Assembly: GCF_002343915.1 (NCBI RefSeq)
Contig: NZ_NETK01000001.1
Span: 2,428,001-2,492,000 of the forward strand
Direction: 5' to 3'
Source: Nannocystis exedens
GTDB taxonomy: Bacteria > Myxococcota_A > Polyangia > Nannocystales > Nannocystaceae
DNA: 64,000 nt
Positions 52,211 through 61,676 of the stretch are shown here, in pieces. The position numbers were made by a program, and so were the translations under genes. Each line of letters begins with the position of its first letter. The first letter of the stretch is position 1. The notes under the pieces were generated by a model. It was not told the origin of the DNA. It did not search any database and worked only from the letters and a program-made list of their open reading frames with translations.

Positions 52211-53944
52211 TCAGGACTGCGCCTGAGCGCGCCGGCCGGTGCGCGGCTCTTTCTTGCGGGTCGGCGTCGCGCGGGCCTCGGCGATCAGGGCGTGGGCGTG
52301 TTCGCGGGCGCTGGTGGTCACGCGCGAGCCGCCGAGCATGCGGGCCAGCTCTTCGACGCGCTCCTCGTCGGTCAGCTTGACCACGCGGGTGATCGTGCGA
52401 CCGGCCTGGGTGTGCTTCTCGACGCGGAAGTGGGCGTCGGCGAACGCGGCGATCTGCGGCAGGTGGGTGATGCAGAGCACCTGGCGCTGGCGCGACGCCG
52501 CGTACAGGCGGCGGCCGATCGCCTCGGCCACGGCGCCGCCGACCCCGGCGTCGACCTCGTCGAACACGTAGGTCGTGACGCTGTCGCCGGTCGACAGCAC
52601 GCTCTTGATCGCCAGCAGCACGCGCGACAGCTCGCCGCCCGAGGCGACCCGGTTGAGCGGCGCGACCGGCTCGCCCGGGTTGGCCGAGAACATGAATTCG
52701 ACCCGGTCGAGCCCGCGCGGCCCGAGCTGCCCCGGCGGCAATTCCTCCACCCTGGCCTCGAGGCGCGCCCGCGGGATGTGCAGCGCCGCCAGCTCGGCCT
52801 CGACCGCGCGCGCCAGCCCCTCGGCGGCCGCGGCCCGGCGCGCGTGCAGCTGCCCCGCCCGCTGCAGGCACTTGCCCAGCAGCTCCTGCTCGCGGGCGTC
52901 GAGCGCCTCGAGGTGCGAGTCGGCGTGCTCGAGCTGCGACAGCTCCTCGCGCATCGCCGTCAGCTTGGCCGGAAGCGCCTCGAGGTCGCCGCCGTGCTTG
53001 CGCTTCAGCGTCTCGAGCTCGTGCAGGCGCTCCTCGACCTGCTCCAGATCACCTGGCTCGAAGGACATCTCGTTGGCGAACCGGGCCGCGGCCGCGGCCG
53101 CCTCCTCGCACGCCACCTGGGCCGCGACCAACTGCTCCTGGATCTCCCCCAGGAGGCGCGAGCTGTCGGCGCCGCGGCGGGCCTCGTCGAGCAGGATCGC
53201 CAGGCGGCCGGCGATCGCGTCGTCGGACTCGTACAGCACGTCGTGGGCCTGGCGGGCGAACGCGGTCCAGCGGTGGGCGTCGCGCAGCAGCAGCGCCCGC
53301 TGGCGCAGCGCCGCCAGCTCCCCGGGCTCCGGATTGACGCGCTCGATCTCCTCGATCTGGAAGCGCAGGAAGTCGGCGCGCGCCGCCCCTTCGGCCGCCC
53401 GCCGGCGCAGGTCGGCCGCCGCCTGGGCCGCCGCCTGCCACGCGCGGTACTGCTCGGCGTAGGCCGTCGCCTCGGCGTCGAGGCCGGCGTAGGCGTCGAG
53501 CAGGTCGATGTGGCGGGCGACGTGCGTCAGCGAGTGGTGCTCGTGCTGGCTGCAGATGTCGATCAGCTGCTCGCCGACCCGCTCGAGCATCCCCTGGGTG
53601 GTGAGCACGGACTGGACCACCGAGCGCCCGCGGCCGGCGCGGCCGACCACGCGCTCGAGCACCAGCGCCTCGCGGCCCTCCTCGATCCCCAGCTCGTCGA
53701 GCGCCGGCGCCAGCCGCCGCAGCGCCCCGGCGTCGAGCTCGAACTGCGCGCTGGCCCGGGCCGCGTCGGCCCCCTGGCGCACGATCTCGGCCCGCCCGCG
53801 GGCCCCTCGCAGGAGCGCCAGCGCGTCGACGATGATCGACTTGCCCGCGCCCGTCTCGCCGGTGAGGACGTTCATCCCGCGCCCCAGCTCGAGGGCGACG
53901 TCGTCGAGCAGCGCGAGCCCGCGGATGTGCAAGTAGCTGAGCAC
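52211..53944 (-). CDS. recN: DNA repair protein RecN
   Basis: 577 residues, the normal length. Walker A is GETGAGKS at residues 29-36 after LSYLHIRGLALLDDVALEL. A long coiled coil occupies about 160-360. The C-terminal half has the ABC signature VASGGELSRVLLAIKSVL, Walker B YVFDEVDAGVGGAVAEAIGRRL and the switch CITHLPQIAAFADAHF. RecN is an SMC-like ATPase used in double-strand break repair. It ends near the CATG-14 arrays and begins 39 bp after the NAD kinase stop. Confidence 0.95.
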   Translation of the reverse strand: MLSYLHIRGLALLDDVALELGRGMNVLTGETGAGKSIIVDALALLRGARGRAEIVRQGADAARASAQFELDAGALRRLAPALDELGIEEGREALVLERVVGRAGRGRSVVQSVLTTQGMLERVGEQLIDICSQHEHHSLTHVARHIDLLDAYAGLDAEATAYAEQYRAWQAAAQAAADLRRRAAEGAARADFLRFQIEEIERVNPEPGELAALRQRALLLRDAHRWTAFARQAHDVLYESDDAIAGRLAILLDEARRGADSSRLLGEIQEQLVAAQVACEEAAAAAARFANEMSFEPGDLEQVEERLHELETLKRKHGGDLEALPAKLTAMREELSQLEHADSHLEALDAREQELLGKCLQRAGQLHARRAAAAEGLARAVEAELAALHIPRARLEARVEELPPGQLGPRGLDRVEFMFSANPGEPVAPLNRVASGGELSRVLLAIKSVLSTGDSVTTYVFDEVDAGVGGAVAEAIGRRLYAASRQRQVLCITHLPQIAAFADAHFRVEKHTQAGRTITRVVKLTDEERVEELARMLGGSRVTTSAREHAHALIAEARATPTRKKEPRTGRRAQAQS

Positions 53945-53983
53945 GACGGCGCTATAGCATGCGCACCGCCGCGCGTCAGCGCG

Positions 53984-54901
53984 TCAGCGCGTCCGGCCGC
54001 CCATCCCGGCGCTCCAGCCCAGCTTGGTGGCCAGGACCCGGAACACGCTGTACTCCGGGGGGCACAGGCGCAGCGGGTCCGGCGCGGCGTCGATGACGAC
54101 GCGGTCGCCGAGCTCGAGCGACACGCTGGTCTGGCCGTCGATCGTCAGGAAGGCGCCGCCCTCGACCGGGCCCTCGTAGGTGATCTCGATCAGCGACGCG
54201 GCGTCGACGACCACGGGCCGGTGCGTGAGGCTGTGCGGGCAGATCGGCGTGATCGTGAAGGCCGTCGCCGACGGGGCCACGATCGGGCCGCCGGCCGCCA
54301 GGTTGTAGGCGGTCGAGCCCATCGGCGTGCAGACGATCAGCCCGTCGGCCTTGTACGTGGCCATGAACTGCCCGCCGACGTCGGTCGCCAGCGAAAGGAG
54401 CCGCGGGAACTCGCCGTGCTTGATGTACGCGTCGTTGCAGGCCGTCTCGCGCAGGAACACCCGGCCGCCGCGCTGCAGCTCGACCTGCATGCGCAGCCGC
54501 GGCTCCCACGCGAGCTCGCCGTGGACCGCCGCCGCCAGCCCGATCTCCCCCTGCTCCGCCTGGTACGCGGTGAGGAAGCCGAGGTCGCCGAGGTTGATGC
54601 CCAGCACCGGCACCCCGGCCTCGGCCGCCCACCGGCTGGCGCGCAGCAGCGTGCCGTCGCCGCCGAGCGCCACCACCAGGTCGCAGTCCTCGGCCAGCCC
54701 GTCGCAGTGCGGCACGACCTCGGCCCCCTCGCGCCGCAGCGCCTCGGCGCCCGCGCCCTCGGTCAGCGCGCACACTTTGACCGCGACCGCGTGCTCGCGC
54801 AGCCAGCGGGTGGCGTTGAGGGTCGCCTCGAACGCCCGCGCTCCGTCGCGCGGATAAAGGAGGACGCGGCGGACCGCGGGGATGGGGACACGCTTCGACA
54901 T
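53984..54901 (-). CDS. nadK: NAD kinase
   Basis: 305 residues from ATG at 54901. The diagnostic GGDGTLL lies at residues 80-86 with catalytic D82. NADK motifs follow: GINLGDLGFLT, CNDAYIKHG (in place of the usual LND), ADGLIVCTPMGSTAYNLAAGGPIV and IDGQ near the end. It phosphorylates NAD to NADP. The start codon shares one base with the previous stop (TGATG), so it is translationally coupled to the regulator upstream. Confidence 0.94.
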   Translation of the reverse strand: MSKRVPIPAVRRVLLYPRDGARAFEATLNATRWLREHAVAVKVCALTEGAGAEALRREGAEVVPHCDGLAEDCDLVVALGGDGTLLRASRWAAEAGVPVLGINLGDLGFLTAYQAEQGEIGLAAAVHGELAWEPRLRMQVELQRGGRVFLRETACNDAYIKHGEFPRLLSLATDVGGQFMATYKADGLIVCTPMGSTAYNLAAGGPIVAPSATAFTITPICPHSLTHRPVVVDAASLIEITYEGPVEGGAFLTIDGQTSVSLELGDRVVIDAAPDPLRLCPPEYSVFRVLATKLGWSAGMGGRTR

Positions 54902-55842
54902 CAGTCGTCGGGCGAGTAAAGGTAGCCCTGGTGCTGGAACAGGCAGATCTTGCCGCCCGACTCGCGCCGGGCCCGCTCGAGCGCCGCGTCGACCAGGTCG
55001 AGCAGGTCCTGCAGCGAGCGCGTGTCCTTGTTGGGATAAAACGACACCCCGATCGACACCGAGAACCCGCCGGCTGCGGCGGCGCGGGCCGACGAGGGGT
55101 GGAGGAGCGGCCGCCTCGCCTCGCGCGCGACCCGCTCGGCGACCGTCAGCGCCCCCGGGAAGTGAGTGTTCGGCAAGATCAGCAAGAATCCGCGGTCGTC
55201 GGTCCGCTGCACGAGGTCGATCTTGCGGACGTTGCCCTCGATGATCGCGTGCAGCGCCGGCGTCAGCTCGACCGCCGGCCGCGCGCCCTCGCCGCCCTCG
55301 TCGACCTCGACCCGCAGACAGGCCAGCGGATCGCTGTAGCGCTCGGCCCGCTCGAACTCCTCCTGGAGGCGGCGGCGGAACTCCTCCGGCGCCAGCTCGA
55401 CCCGCCGCGCCCGCGGCCCGTCGCCCTCGGCGCCGTCGCCGAGCGAGAACTGCGCCCGCGTCCGCAGCAGCACGTCGATGCGGGCGCGCAGCTCCTCGGG
55501 GTTGTAGGGCTTGCCGAGGTAGTCGTCGGCGCCGCTGCGCAGGCCCTCGACGCGGGCGTTGACCGAGTTGCGGGTGCTGACCATGAGGACCGGCAGGAAC
55601 CCGCTGGCCTTGGCCTTGAGGATCCGGCACACCTCGAGCCCGCCGATCTTGGGCATGACCACGTCGAGCATGACCAGCGCCGGGCGCTCCCGGTTGTACA
55701 GCTCGAGCACCTGCTGGCCGTCGGTCGCCTCGACCACGGCGAAGCCGGCCTCGGTGAGCACCGCGCGGGCCACCGCGCGATCTCCCGGCGAATCGTCGGC
55801 CACCAAGATCTTCACGCCGGAGCTGGATTGGGCCGCCGTCAC
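54901..55842 (-). CDS. receiver domain protein with degenerate GGDEF output
   Basis: 313 residues from GTG at 55842. The receiver has D16/D17 (VADDSPG), phospho-acceptor D60 (LVMLDVVMPKIGG) and K111 (YLGKPYNPEE). The output domain resembles GGDEF (AERVAREARRPLL, FSVSIGVSFYPNKDTRSLQDLLDLVDAALERARREGG-like) but the GGDEF motif is replaced by RTDDRGFLLILPNT. So it probably does not make c-di-GMP and may bind nucleotide or a protein instead. It ends in the start codon of nadK. Confidence 0.85.
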   Translation of the reverse strand: MTAAQSSSGVKILVADDSPGDRAVARAVLTEAGFAVVEATDGQQVLELYNRERPALVMLDVVMPKIGGLEVCRILKAKASGFLPVLMVSTRNSVNARVEGLRSGADDYLGKPYNPEELRARIDVLLRTRAQFSLGDGAEGDGPRARRVELAPEEFRRRLQEEFERAERYSDPLACLRVEVDEGGEGARPAVELTPALHAIIEGNVRKIDLVQRTDDRGFLLILPNTHFPGALTVAERVAREARRPLLHPSSARAAAAGGFSVSIGVSFYPNKDTRSLQDLLDLVDAALERARRESGGKICLFQHQGYLYSPDD

Positions 55843-56095
55843 GCCGTTCAGCTCACCTTCAGGCCCACCGGGCCGTGACCTTCGGACCCGCGGGGCCGAG
55901 GGAATGGAGTCTGCCCGCAAACCACGGGCTCCAGTATGGCCGAGTCGCCGGCGTGGGCCCAGCCCTCCCCGCGCCGGCGGCCCCGGTAGAGATCGCCCGT
56001 CCGCCGGCGCCGCCGGGCATGTGAGTCTGAGCCCGAACCTCACGCCGCGTCCCCGCCGGAAGCCTCGCAGGCGACGCCAACGCCGCGTCCCGCGC

Positions 56096-56124
56096 TTGAC
56101 AGCCCCGGGGTGCTCGCGTATCCA
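56096..56124 (+). promoter_or_regulatory. sigma-70 type promoter for rplM-rpsI
   Basis: TTGACA at 56096-56101 and TATCCA at 56119-56124 are separated by 17 bp. This is the best consensus promoter seen in the window. Transcription would start about 56131, only a few bases before the rplM ATG at 56135, so the message would be nearly leaderless. Confidence 0.6.
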
Positions 56125-56134
56125 TCCCCGTCCC

Positions 56135-56569
56135 ATGGGTACGCACTACCCCAATCCCGCCGATATCCGCCGCGACTGGCTGCTGATCGACCTCACCGGT
56201 CTCACGGTCGGCCGCGCTGCGAGTCAGATCGCCAACATCCTTCGCGGCAAGCACAAGGCCACGTTCACCCCGCACCTCGACGTGGGTGACTTCGTGGTCT
56301 GCATCAACGCCGACAAGGTCAAGCTCACCGGCGACAAGCTCGACAAGAAGTTTTACTACTTCAACTCGGGCTTCCCCGGCGGCATGAAGTCCGCCTCGGC
56401 GCGCACCCTGCTCGCCAAGAAGCCGGAAGAGCTGATCACGATCGCCGTCCGCCGCATGCTTCCCCGCTCGCCGCTGGGTCGCGCCACCGTGAGCAAGCTC
56501 AAGGTGTTCGCCGGGCCCGAGCACAACCACCAGGCGCAGCAGCCCAAGCCCTACAAGCTCCCGTTCTGA
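56135..56569 (+). CDS. rplM: 50S ribosomal protein L13
   Basis: 144 residues. Typical L13 sequence: [75 protein letters not shown] and the ending [16 protein letters not shown]. The ATG at 56135 fits the family start. The order rplM-rpsI is the conserved bacterial pair. The promoter is almost on top of the start. Confidence 0.97.
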   Translation: MGTHYPNPADIRRDWLLIDLTGLTVGRAASQIANILRGKHKATFTPHLDVGDFVVCINADKVKLTGDKLDKKFYYFNSGFPGGMKSASARTLLAKKPEELITIAVRRMLPRSPLGRATVSKLKVFAGPEHNHQAQQPKPYKLPF

Positions 56570-56597
56570 ACTCCAGTCTCATTCCACGGTTCGTCTC

Positions 56598-56996
56598 ATG
56601 GCCAAAGACACGATGAAGTACTACGCCACCGGCCGCCGCAAGAGCGCGGTCGCCCGCGTGTGGCTGTTCCCCGGCGAAGGCAAGATCCTGATCAACCGCC
56701 GCGAGGCCGACAGCTACCTCTGCCGCCCGACCAACCTCAAGCTCATCGAGCAGCCCCTGGTCGCCGCCGGTAGCCGCGAGAAGTACGACGTGTGGGCCAC
56801 GGCCAACGGCGGCGGTCTGTCCGGCCAGGCCGGCGCGATCCGTCTCGGCATCGCCCGCGCCCTCCTCCAGGTCGACCCCGAGGTCCGCGGCGCCCTCAAG
56901 AGCGCCGGCTACCTCACCCGCGACTCCCGCGCCGTCGAGCGCAAGAAGTACGGCCGCGCCGGCGCCCGCCGTCGCTTCCAGTTCAGCAAGCGCTGA
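56598..56996 (+). CDS. rpsI: 30S ribosomal protein S9
   Basis: 132 residues. Family features: [22 protein letters not shown] near the start, [21 protein letters not shown], and the basic tail [18 protein letters not shown] that reaches the P-site tRNA. It is 28 bp after rplM. A stem-loop and a CATG-14 array follow. Confidence 0.97.
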   Translation: MAKDTMKYYATGRRKSAVARVWLFPGEGKILINRREADSYLCRPTNLKLIEQPLVAAGSREKYDVWATANGGGLSGQAGAIRLGIARALLQVDPEVRGALKSAGYLTRDSRAVERKKYGRAGARRRFQFSKR

Positions 56997-57019
56997 GCCC
57001 CACCGCGGCTCGTGCACCC

Positions 57020-57047
57020 GAGAGCGGAGCCTCGCAGCTCCGCTCTC
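57020..57047 (+). terminator. strong stem-loop after rpsI
   Basis: GAGAGCGGAGC at 57020-57030 pairs fully with GCTCCGCTCTC at 57037-57047 around a 6-base loop, 24 bp after the rpsI stop. The T-run is weak (GCTGCTTTC). It is followed by the CATG-14 array, so termination may use both. Confidence 0.7.
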
Positions 57048-57082
57048 GCTGCTTTCGGCTCCCGCAGCGCGCCCCGAAGCGG

Positions 57083-57180
57083 TATGGCTTTCAAAGCATG
57101 CTTTGAAGACCATGCGCCTTTGGACATGTTTTCGAAGACATGTCCGAAGCGCCCTGTCCCAGGCGTCCTTCACAAGACCC
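57083..57180. repeat. six- or seven-unit CATG-14 array at a convergent junction
   Basis: Units start at 57083 (TATG), 57097, 57111, 57125, 57139 (all CATG), 57153 (CCTG) and perhaps 57167 (CCTT), each 14 bp on. The arms covary: CTTTCAAAG then CTTTGAAGAC then TTTTCGAAGA. It lies between rpsI and the convergent RRM gene. The rest to 57460 shows no gene. Confidence 0.88.
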
Positions 57181-57460
57181 GCCACGCGCAGCCGGTCGCT
57201 CGTCGTACGCGTGCCCTGCCTTCGCGCGGCCTGCTTGCCCGGCGCGCCCCTCGTGGTCCCGACGGCTCACCGCCCGCGCGCCCTGGCCCCATCCTTCGTC
57301 GTACGCGGTCCGGCGGGGGAACGCCTTTTCGCAAGCGCCTCGTCGCGGCCGTGCCGACCCGACGAGCCACCGTGCTTCGGCGTCCTGGCGAACTCGATCG
57401 ATCGCCCTTCGCGACGACGGCGGCCGTGCCGACCGCCGCCGTGCGTTCAACGCCCGCGAT
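57181..57460. other. gene-free remainder of the rpsI-RRM convergent gap
   Basis: No coding frame or clear repeat was seen between the CATG-14 array and the RRM gene stop. Confidence 0.4.
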
Positions 57461-58123
57461 CTAGTAGTCCATGTCGAGGTCGCCGTCGCCGTCCTCGTGG
57501 CGGCGTCGGCCGCGGCCGCCGCGTTTCTTCGCCCGGCCTTCGCCCTCGTCGCGGTCGCGTCCGCGGTCGCGGTCGCGGTCGCGTCGGCCGCGGCCCTCCG
57601 ACGGTGCCGGTCCAGGCGGCGGGGCGGACGCGAAGCCACGCGCGGGCGGGCCGCCGCGGTCGTAACTCGGGCCCGAGTCGAAGTTGCGAGGCGGGCGCCC
57701 CTGTCCAGCGGGGGGCCCGGCGGGGCGGGGCGAGAACCCGCGATCGCCTGCGGGCGCCTCGCGGGGCGGCTGCGGCCGCGAGTCGGGCGCGCCGCGGTCG
57801 TTGAACGGGCGGCCGGGTCCGCCGGGGCGTGGGCCATCGGCCGAGCGTGGCGGGCCGTCGGGGCGTGGCCCGCGGGGCTTGTCCTCGGCGACGCTGACGC
57901 GGATCTGCCGCATGTCGAGCGTCGCGCCGTCCATCGCTTGCATCGCCGACTCGCTGTCGGCCGGGTTCTGGAACGCGACGAAGCCGAAGCCGCGCGAGCG
58001 TCCGGTCTCGCGGTCCGTCACCACCTTCGCCTCGGTCACCGTGCCGAAGCGGCCAAATGCGGCTCGAAGCCCCTCGTCGGTCGTGTTCCAGCTCAGGCCA
58101 CCGACAAATAATTTCCTCGCCAT
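57461..58123 (-). CDS. RRM-domain RNA-binding protein with Arg/Gly-Pro tail
   Basis: 220 residues from ATG at 58123. A single RRM fills the first 85 residues with RNP2 KLFVGGLS and RNP1 RGFGFVAF. The long tail is rich in Pro, Gly, Arg and Asp (RDRDRDRGRDRDEGEG) and ends acidic (GDGDLDMDY). Similar short RRM proteins are common in myxobacteria and cyanobacteria, with roles in RNA stability or cold response. The tail is longer than usual and disordered. Confidence 0.9.
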   Translation of the reverse strand: MARKLFVGGLSWNTTDEGLRAAFGRFGTVTEAKVVTDRETGRSRGFGFVAFQNPADSESAMQAMDGATLDMRQIRVSVAEDKPRGPRPDGPPRSADGPRPGGPGRPFNDRGAPDSRPQPPREAPAGDRGFSPRPAGPPAGQGRPPRNFDSGPSYDRGGPPARGFASAPPPGPAPSEGRGRRDRDRDRGRDRDEGEGRAKKRGGRGRRRHEDGDGDLDMDY

Positions 58124-58371
58124 TCGCTCTCTTCGCTCTGTCGCGCGTGCGCGCGGCGCCTCACTTCGGATGCTGCTCGCGATCCTTGTCTCTGTCAATC
58201 CGCGCCCGGTCTCGCGGCGCGGACGGTCCTGCAGCCCGGGCCACAAGCGGGGCCGAAATGTCGTACAACCCCACGGCCTTTACCCCACGGCCTTCGGGCC
58301 TGCGGCCCCGAACTGCGTCACGCCCCCGCGCCCGGCGCCGGCGCGCCCCCTCCCCGGACGGCACCCGCTTC

Positions 58372-60242
58372 ATGTTCTTCTCACGCCACGAAATGATCCT
58401 CGCGGCCCTGGAGACGCCGCGCCTGATCGAGCTCGCCCGCGTCCTCCAGATCCCCGAGCCCGCGCAGCGCCAGCGGGGCCAACTCATCGACCTCCTCTGC
58501 ACCGCCCGCTACGATCAGTTCCGCGGCTTCCTCGAGCGACTCAGTGTCCTCGAGCTGCGCGAGGTCTGCGAATTCGTCGGCCTGCGCGAGGCGTACGGCG
58601 ATCCGGCCGACCTCATCGACCGCCTCCTGTTCATCGAGCGCCGCTCGCCGGCGCCCCCACCCGCACCTGCGGCTCCGGGGGCCCCGCGCCTCCCGCTGCG
58701 GGCGCACCGGCGGCGCCGCCCAAGCGGCGCGGAGCCAAGAGTCAGGCCCGCGGCGAGCTCGGCTTCGAGGCCACCTTGTGGCAGGCCGCCGACCGCCTGC
58801 GCAACAACATGGACGCGGCCGAATACAAGCACGTCGTGCTCGGCCTCCTCTTCCTCAAGTTCGTCGGCGAGGCCGGCCCGCCGCTGCGCGCCGCGGGCGC
58901 CAAGCCGCCGCCGACGCGGGGCTTCAAGGTGCCGGCGGCGGCGCGCTGGGACACGCTGCTGGGCAAGGCCCGCTCGCCGCTGCTCGGCCGCGACCTCGAC
59001 CAGGCGATGGCCGCGATCGAGGCCCAGAACCCGACGCTCCGCGGGATCCTGCCGCAGATCTACCAGCGCCCCGGCCTCGAGGCGGCGCGCCTCGGCGAGC
59101 TGCTGCACCTCCTCGACGACATCCCCGATTTGGGGTCGCAAGGCCGCAAGGCGCACGACGTCCTCGGCCGCGTCTACGAATACTTCCTCACCTGCTTCGC
59201 CTCGGCCGAGGGTCGCAACGGCGGTCAGTTCTACACCCCGCCGAGCGTCGTCGGTCTGCTGGTCGCCCTGCTCGCGCCGACGCGCGGCACCATCTACGAC
59301 CCCGCGTGCGGCTCCGGCGGCATGTTCGTGCAGAGCGAGCGCTACTTCGAGGAGCACGGCGGTCACCGCGGCGAGCTCAAGATCGTCGGCCAGGAGTCGA
59401 ACCCGACCACCTGGCGGCTCGCCCGCATGAACCTGGCCATCCGCGGCATCGAGGGCGACCTCGGAGCCGAACCTTCGGACAGCTTCATGCGCGACCTCCA
59501 CGCCGACCTGCGGGCCGACTACATCCTCGCCAACCCGCCGTTCAACGCTCGCGCCTGGGGAGCCACCGCGCTGGCCGACGACCCGCGGTTTTGCTTCGGC
59601 CTGCCGCCCGACGCCAACGCCAACTTCGCGTGGGTGCAGCACATCCTCTACCACCTTGCGCCGCAGGGTCTGGCCGGCCTCGTGCTCGCCAACGGCTCGT
59701 TGACCGTCGGCGGCCGCGAGGGCGAGATCCGGCGCCGGATCGTCGAGGCCGACCTCGTCGACGGCATCATCGCCCTGCCGGCCCGCCTGTTCTACAGCAC
59801 CGCGATCCCCGTGTGTCTGTGGCTGCTCGCCCGCGACAAGGCCAGCGGCCGCGACCGCCGCGGCAAGATCCTCATGATCGACGCCCGCGACATGGGCGCC
59901 ATGCTCGACCGCACCCACCTGGCCCTCCGCCCCGAGGAGCTGGCCGAGATCGCCGGCCTCTACCACGCCTGGCGCGGAGCACCTGTCGCGGAGAGCATGT
60001 CGCAAAAGCCATACGCCGACGTCCCCGGCCGCTGCCGCGCCGTCGACCTGCCGACCCTCGCCGAGCACGAGTTCATCCTCGCGCCGACGCGGCACGTGCG
60101 GCCGGCCGAGGCGGCCAACGCCGCGCCGGCGTTCTCCGAGCAGTTCGCCGCGCTGCGCCGCGAGCTGCTCGACCAGCTCGACCGCGCCGCCGCGCTCGAC
60201 CGCGAGATCGCCGACGCGCTGGCGCGGGTCGAGGTCCCGTGA
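58372..60242 (+). CDS. hsdM: type I restriction-modification methyltransferase subunit, frameshifted
   Basis: The N-terminal part from ATG 58372 is a small helical SAP-like domain (MILAALETPRLIELARVLQI, ELREVCEFVGLREAYGDPADLIDRLL). The methylase begins in another frame near 58730: LGFEATLWQAADRLRNNMDAAEYKHVVLGLLFLKF, then GGQFYTPPSVV, SAM-binding DPACGSGGMFVQS, and catalytic NPPFN. No start codon precedes the second part in frame. One extra G in the G5 tract at 58677-58681 would join both into about 623 residues, and the total length (1871) also lacks one base. It should methylate adenine with HsdS if the frame is restored. A CATG-14 unit set (59982/59996/60010) lies in the coding DNA. Confidence 0.8.
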
Positions 60243-61567
60243 GTGTGCCGGCCCACTGGGTGCGCTGCACCCTCGACGCCATCAAGGCCGACAGCGACAA
60301 CGCGATCGCCGGCGGCCCGTTCGGCTCCGACCTCACCCAGGCCGACTACGTCGACGACCCGGACGGCGTGCCGGTGATCCGCGGCTGCAACCTCGGCCAC
60401 GGCGAGCGGCGGTTTTACCCCGACGAGCTGGTGTTCGTGCATCCGAGCAAGGCCGACGCGCTGCGGCGCTCGCAGGCCTACCCGGGCGACGTCATCTTCA
60501 CCCAGCGCGGCACCGTCTCGCAGGTCGGCCTCGTCCCCGACGACCTGCCGTGGCGGCGCTTCCTGCTGTCGCAGAGCCAGATGAAGCTGACCTGCGACCT
60601 TTCGCGCGCCGACCCCGAGTACGTCTATTACTGGTGCCGCTCGCCCGAGGTCCAGCGCTACGTCGAGAACTGGACCATCGCCGCCGGCGTCCCGCACACC
60701 AACCTCAGCACCCTGCGACAGACCCCGCTGCTGCTCCCGCCGCTCGCCGAGCAGCGGGCGATCGCCGGCGCCCTCTCGGCCCTCGACCGCCGGATCAGCC
60801 TGTGCGACGACCAGCGGGCCGTCCTCGTCCAGCTCGTCGAGCTGCTCTTTCGTACATGGTTCATCGACCATGAACCGACGGCCGCCAAGGAGAACGGCCT
60901 GCGCCACCCCACCGTCGACGAGGCGCTCTACAGCCGACTCGCGCCGGCCTTCACCGTCGAGGGCGACCGCCGGTTCCCGCTGGCCTACCGCCTGCTCCCG
61001 CTGACCGAGCTGGCCGAGTTCCAGAACGGCAGCGCCTTCGGCCTGACCGACTTCAGCCCCGCCGGCGAGGGCCTGCCGATCATCAAGATCGGCGAGCTCA
61101 AGCAAGGCATCACCCGCCAGACCCGCTACTGCGTCCACCGCGACGGCGGCCGCCGGATCGACCGCGGCGACCTATTACTCTCGTGGTCCGGCAACCCCGA
61201 CACCTCGATCGACACCTTCCTCTACTTCGGCGGCCCCGCCTGGCTCAACCAGCACATCTTCAAGGTCGCCACCAAGCGCCCCGAGGACCGCGCCTACATG
61301 TTCGGCCTCCTGCGCAGCCTCAAGCCCCGGCTGCTCGCCTTCGCCCGCGCCAAGCAGACCACCGGCCTCGGCCACATCACCCTCAAGGACCTGCGCACCC
61401 TCGTCATCGAGTACCCGCCGGTGATGATGCGCGACGCCTTCGACGCCCTCACCGCCCCCTACTTCGCCAAGATCGGCGCCTGCGACGAGCTCCGCGCCTC
61501 CCTCGTCGCCGCCCGCGACGAGCTGCTGCTCCGCCTCATGTCCGCCGAGGCCCGCCTGCGTCCGTGA
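60239..61567 (+). CDS. hsdS: type I restriction-modification specificity subunit
   Basis: 442 residues from GTG overlapping the hsdM stop. It has two target-recognition domains. The first holds GPFGSDLTQADYVDDPDGVPVIRGCNL and PGDVIFTQRGTVSQVGLV, and ends with the conserved helix PLLLPPLAEQRAIAGALSALDRRI...LFRTWFIDHEP. The second holds EFQNGSAFGLTDF, DLLLSWSGNPDTSIDTF and a closing helix. So it should recognise a bipartite site. No hsdR is present in the window on either side. Confidence 0.9.
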   Translation: MSVPAHWVRCTLDAIKADSDNAIAGGPFGSDLTQADYVDDPDGVPVIRGCNLGHGERRFYPDELVFVHPSKADALRRSQAYPGDVIFTQRGTVSQVGLVPDDLPWRRFLLSQSQMKLTCDLSRADPEYVYYWCRSPEVQRYVENWTIAAGVPHTNLSTLRQTPLLLPPLAEQRAIAGALSALDRRISLCDDQRAVLVQLVELLFRTWFIDHEPTAAKENGLRHPTVDEALYSRLAPAFTVEGDRRFPLAYRLLPLTELAEFQNGSAFGLTDFSPAGEGLPIIKIGELKQGITRQTRYCVHRDGGRRIDRGDLLLSWSGNPDTSIDTFLYFGGPAWLNQHIFKVATKRPEDRAYMFGLLRSLKPRLLAFARAKQTTGLGHITLKDLRTLVIEYPPVMMRDAFDALTAPYFAKIGACDELRASLVAARDELLLRLMSAEARLRP

Positions 61568-61578
61568 ACGTGGCGTGA

Positions 61579-61606
61579 CATGTCCCCGAGGACATGTCGC
61601 TCCGGC
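61579..61606 (+). repeat. CATG-14 pair after hsdS
   Basis: CATG at 61579 and 61593, 14 bp apart: CATGTCCCCGAGGACATG is a perfect-arm hairpin. It starts 12 bp after the hsdS stop and ends 70 bp before the next gene. Confidence 0.85.
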
Positions 61607-61676
61607 GCCCCGCTGGCCCGAAGCGCGCGACGGGGGTATCGTGGCCCACGCGCACGTCGCACGCGGAGGCCCACGC

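Noticed and set aside
60854..60872. CATG pair in hsdS as a repeat array
   Set aside because: Spacing is 15, not 14, and the residues FRTWFIDHEP are conserved in HsdS generally.
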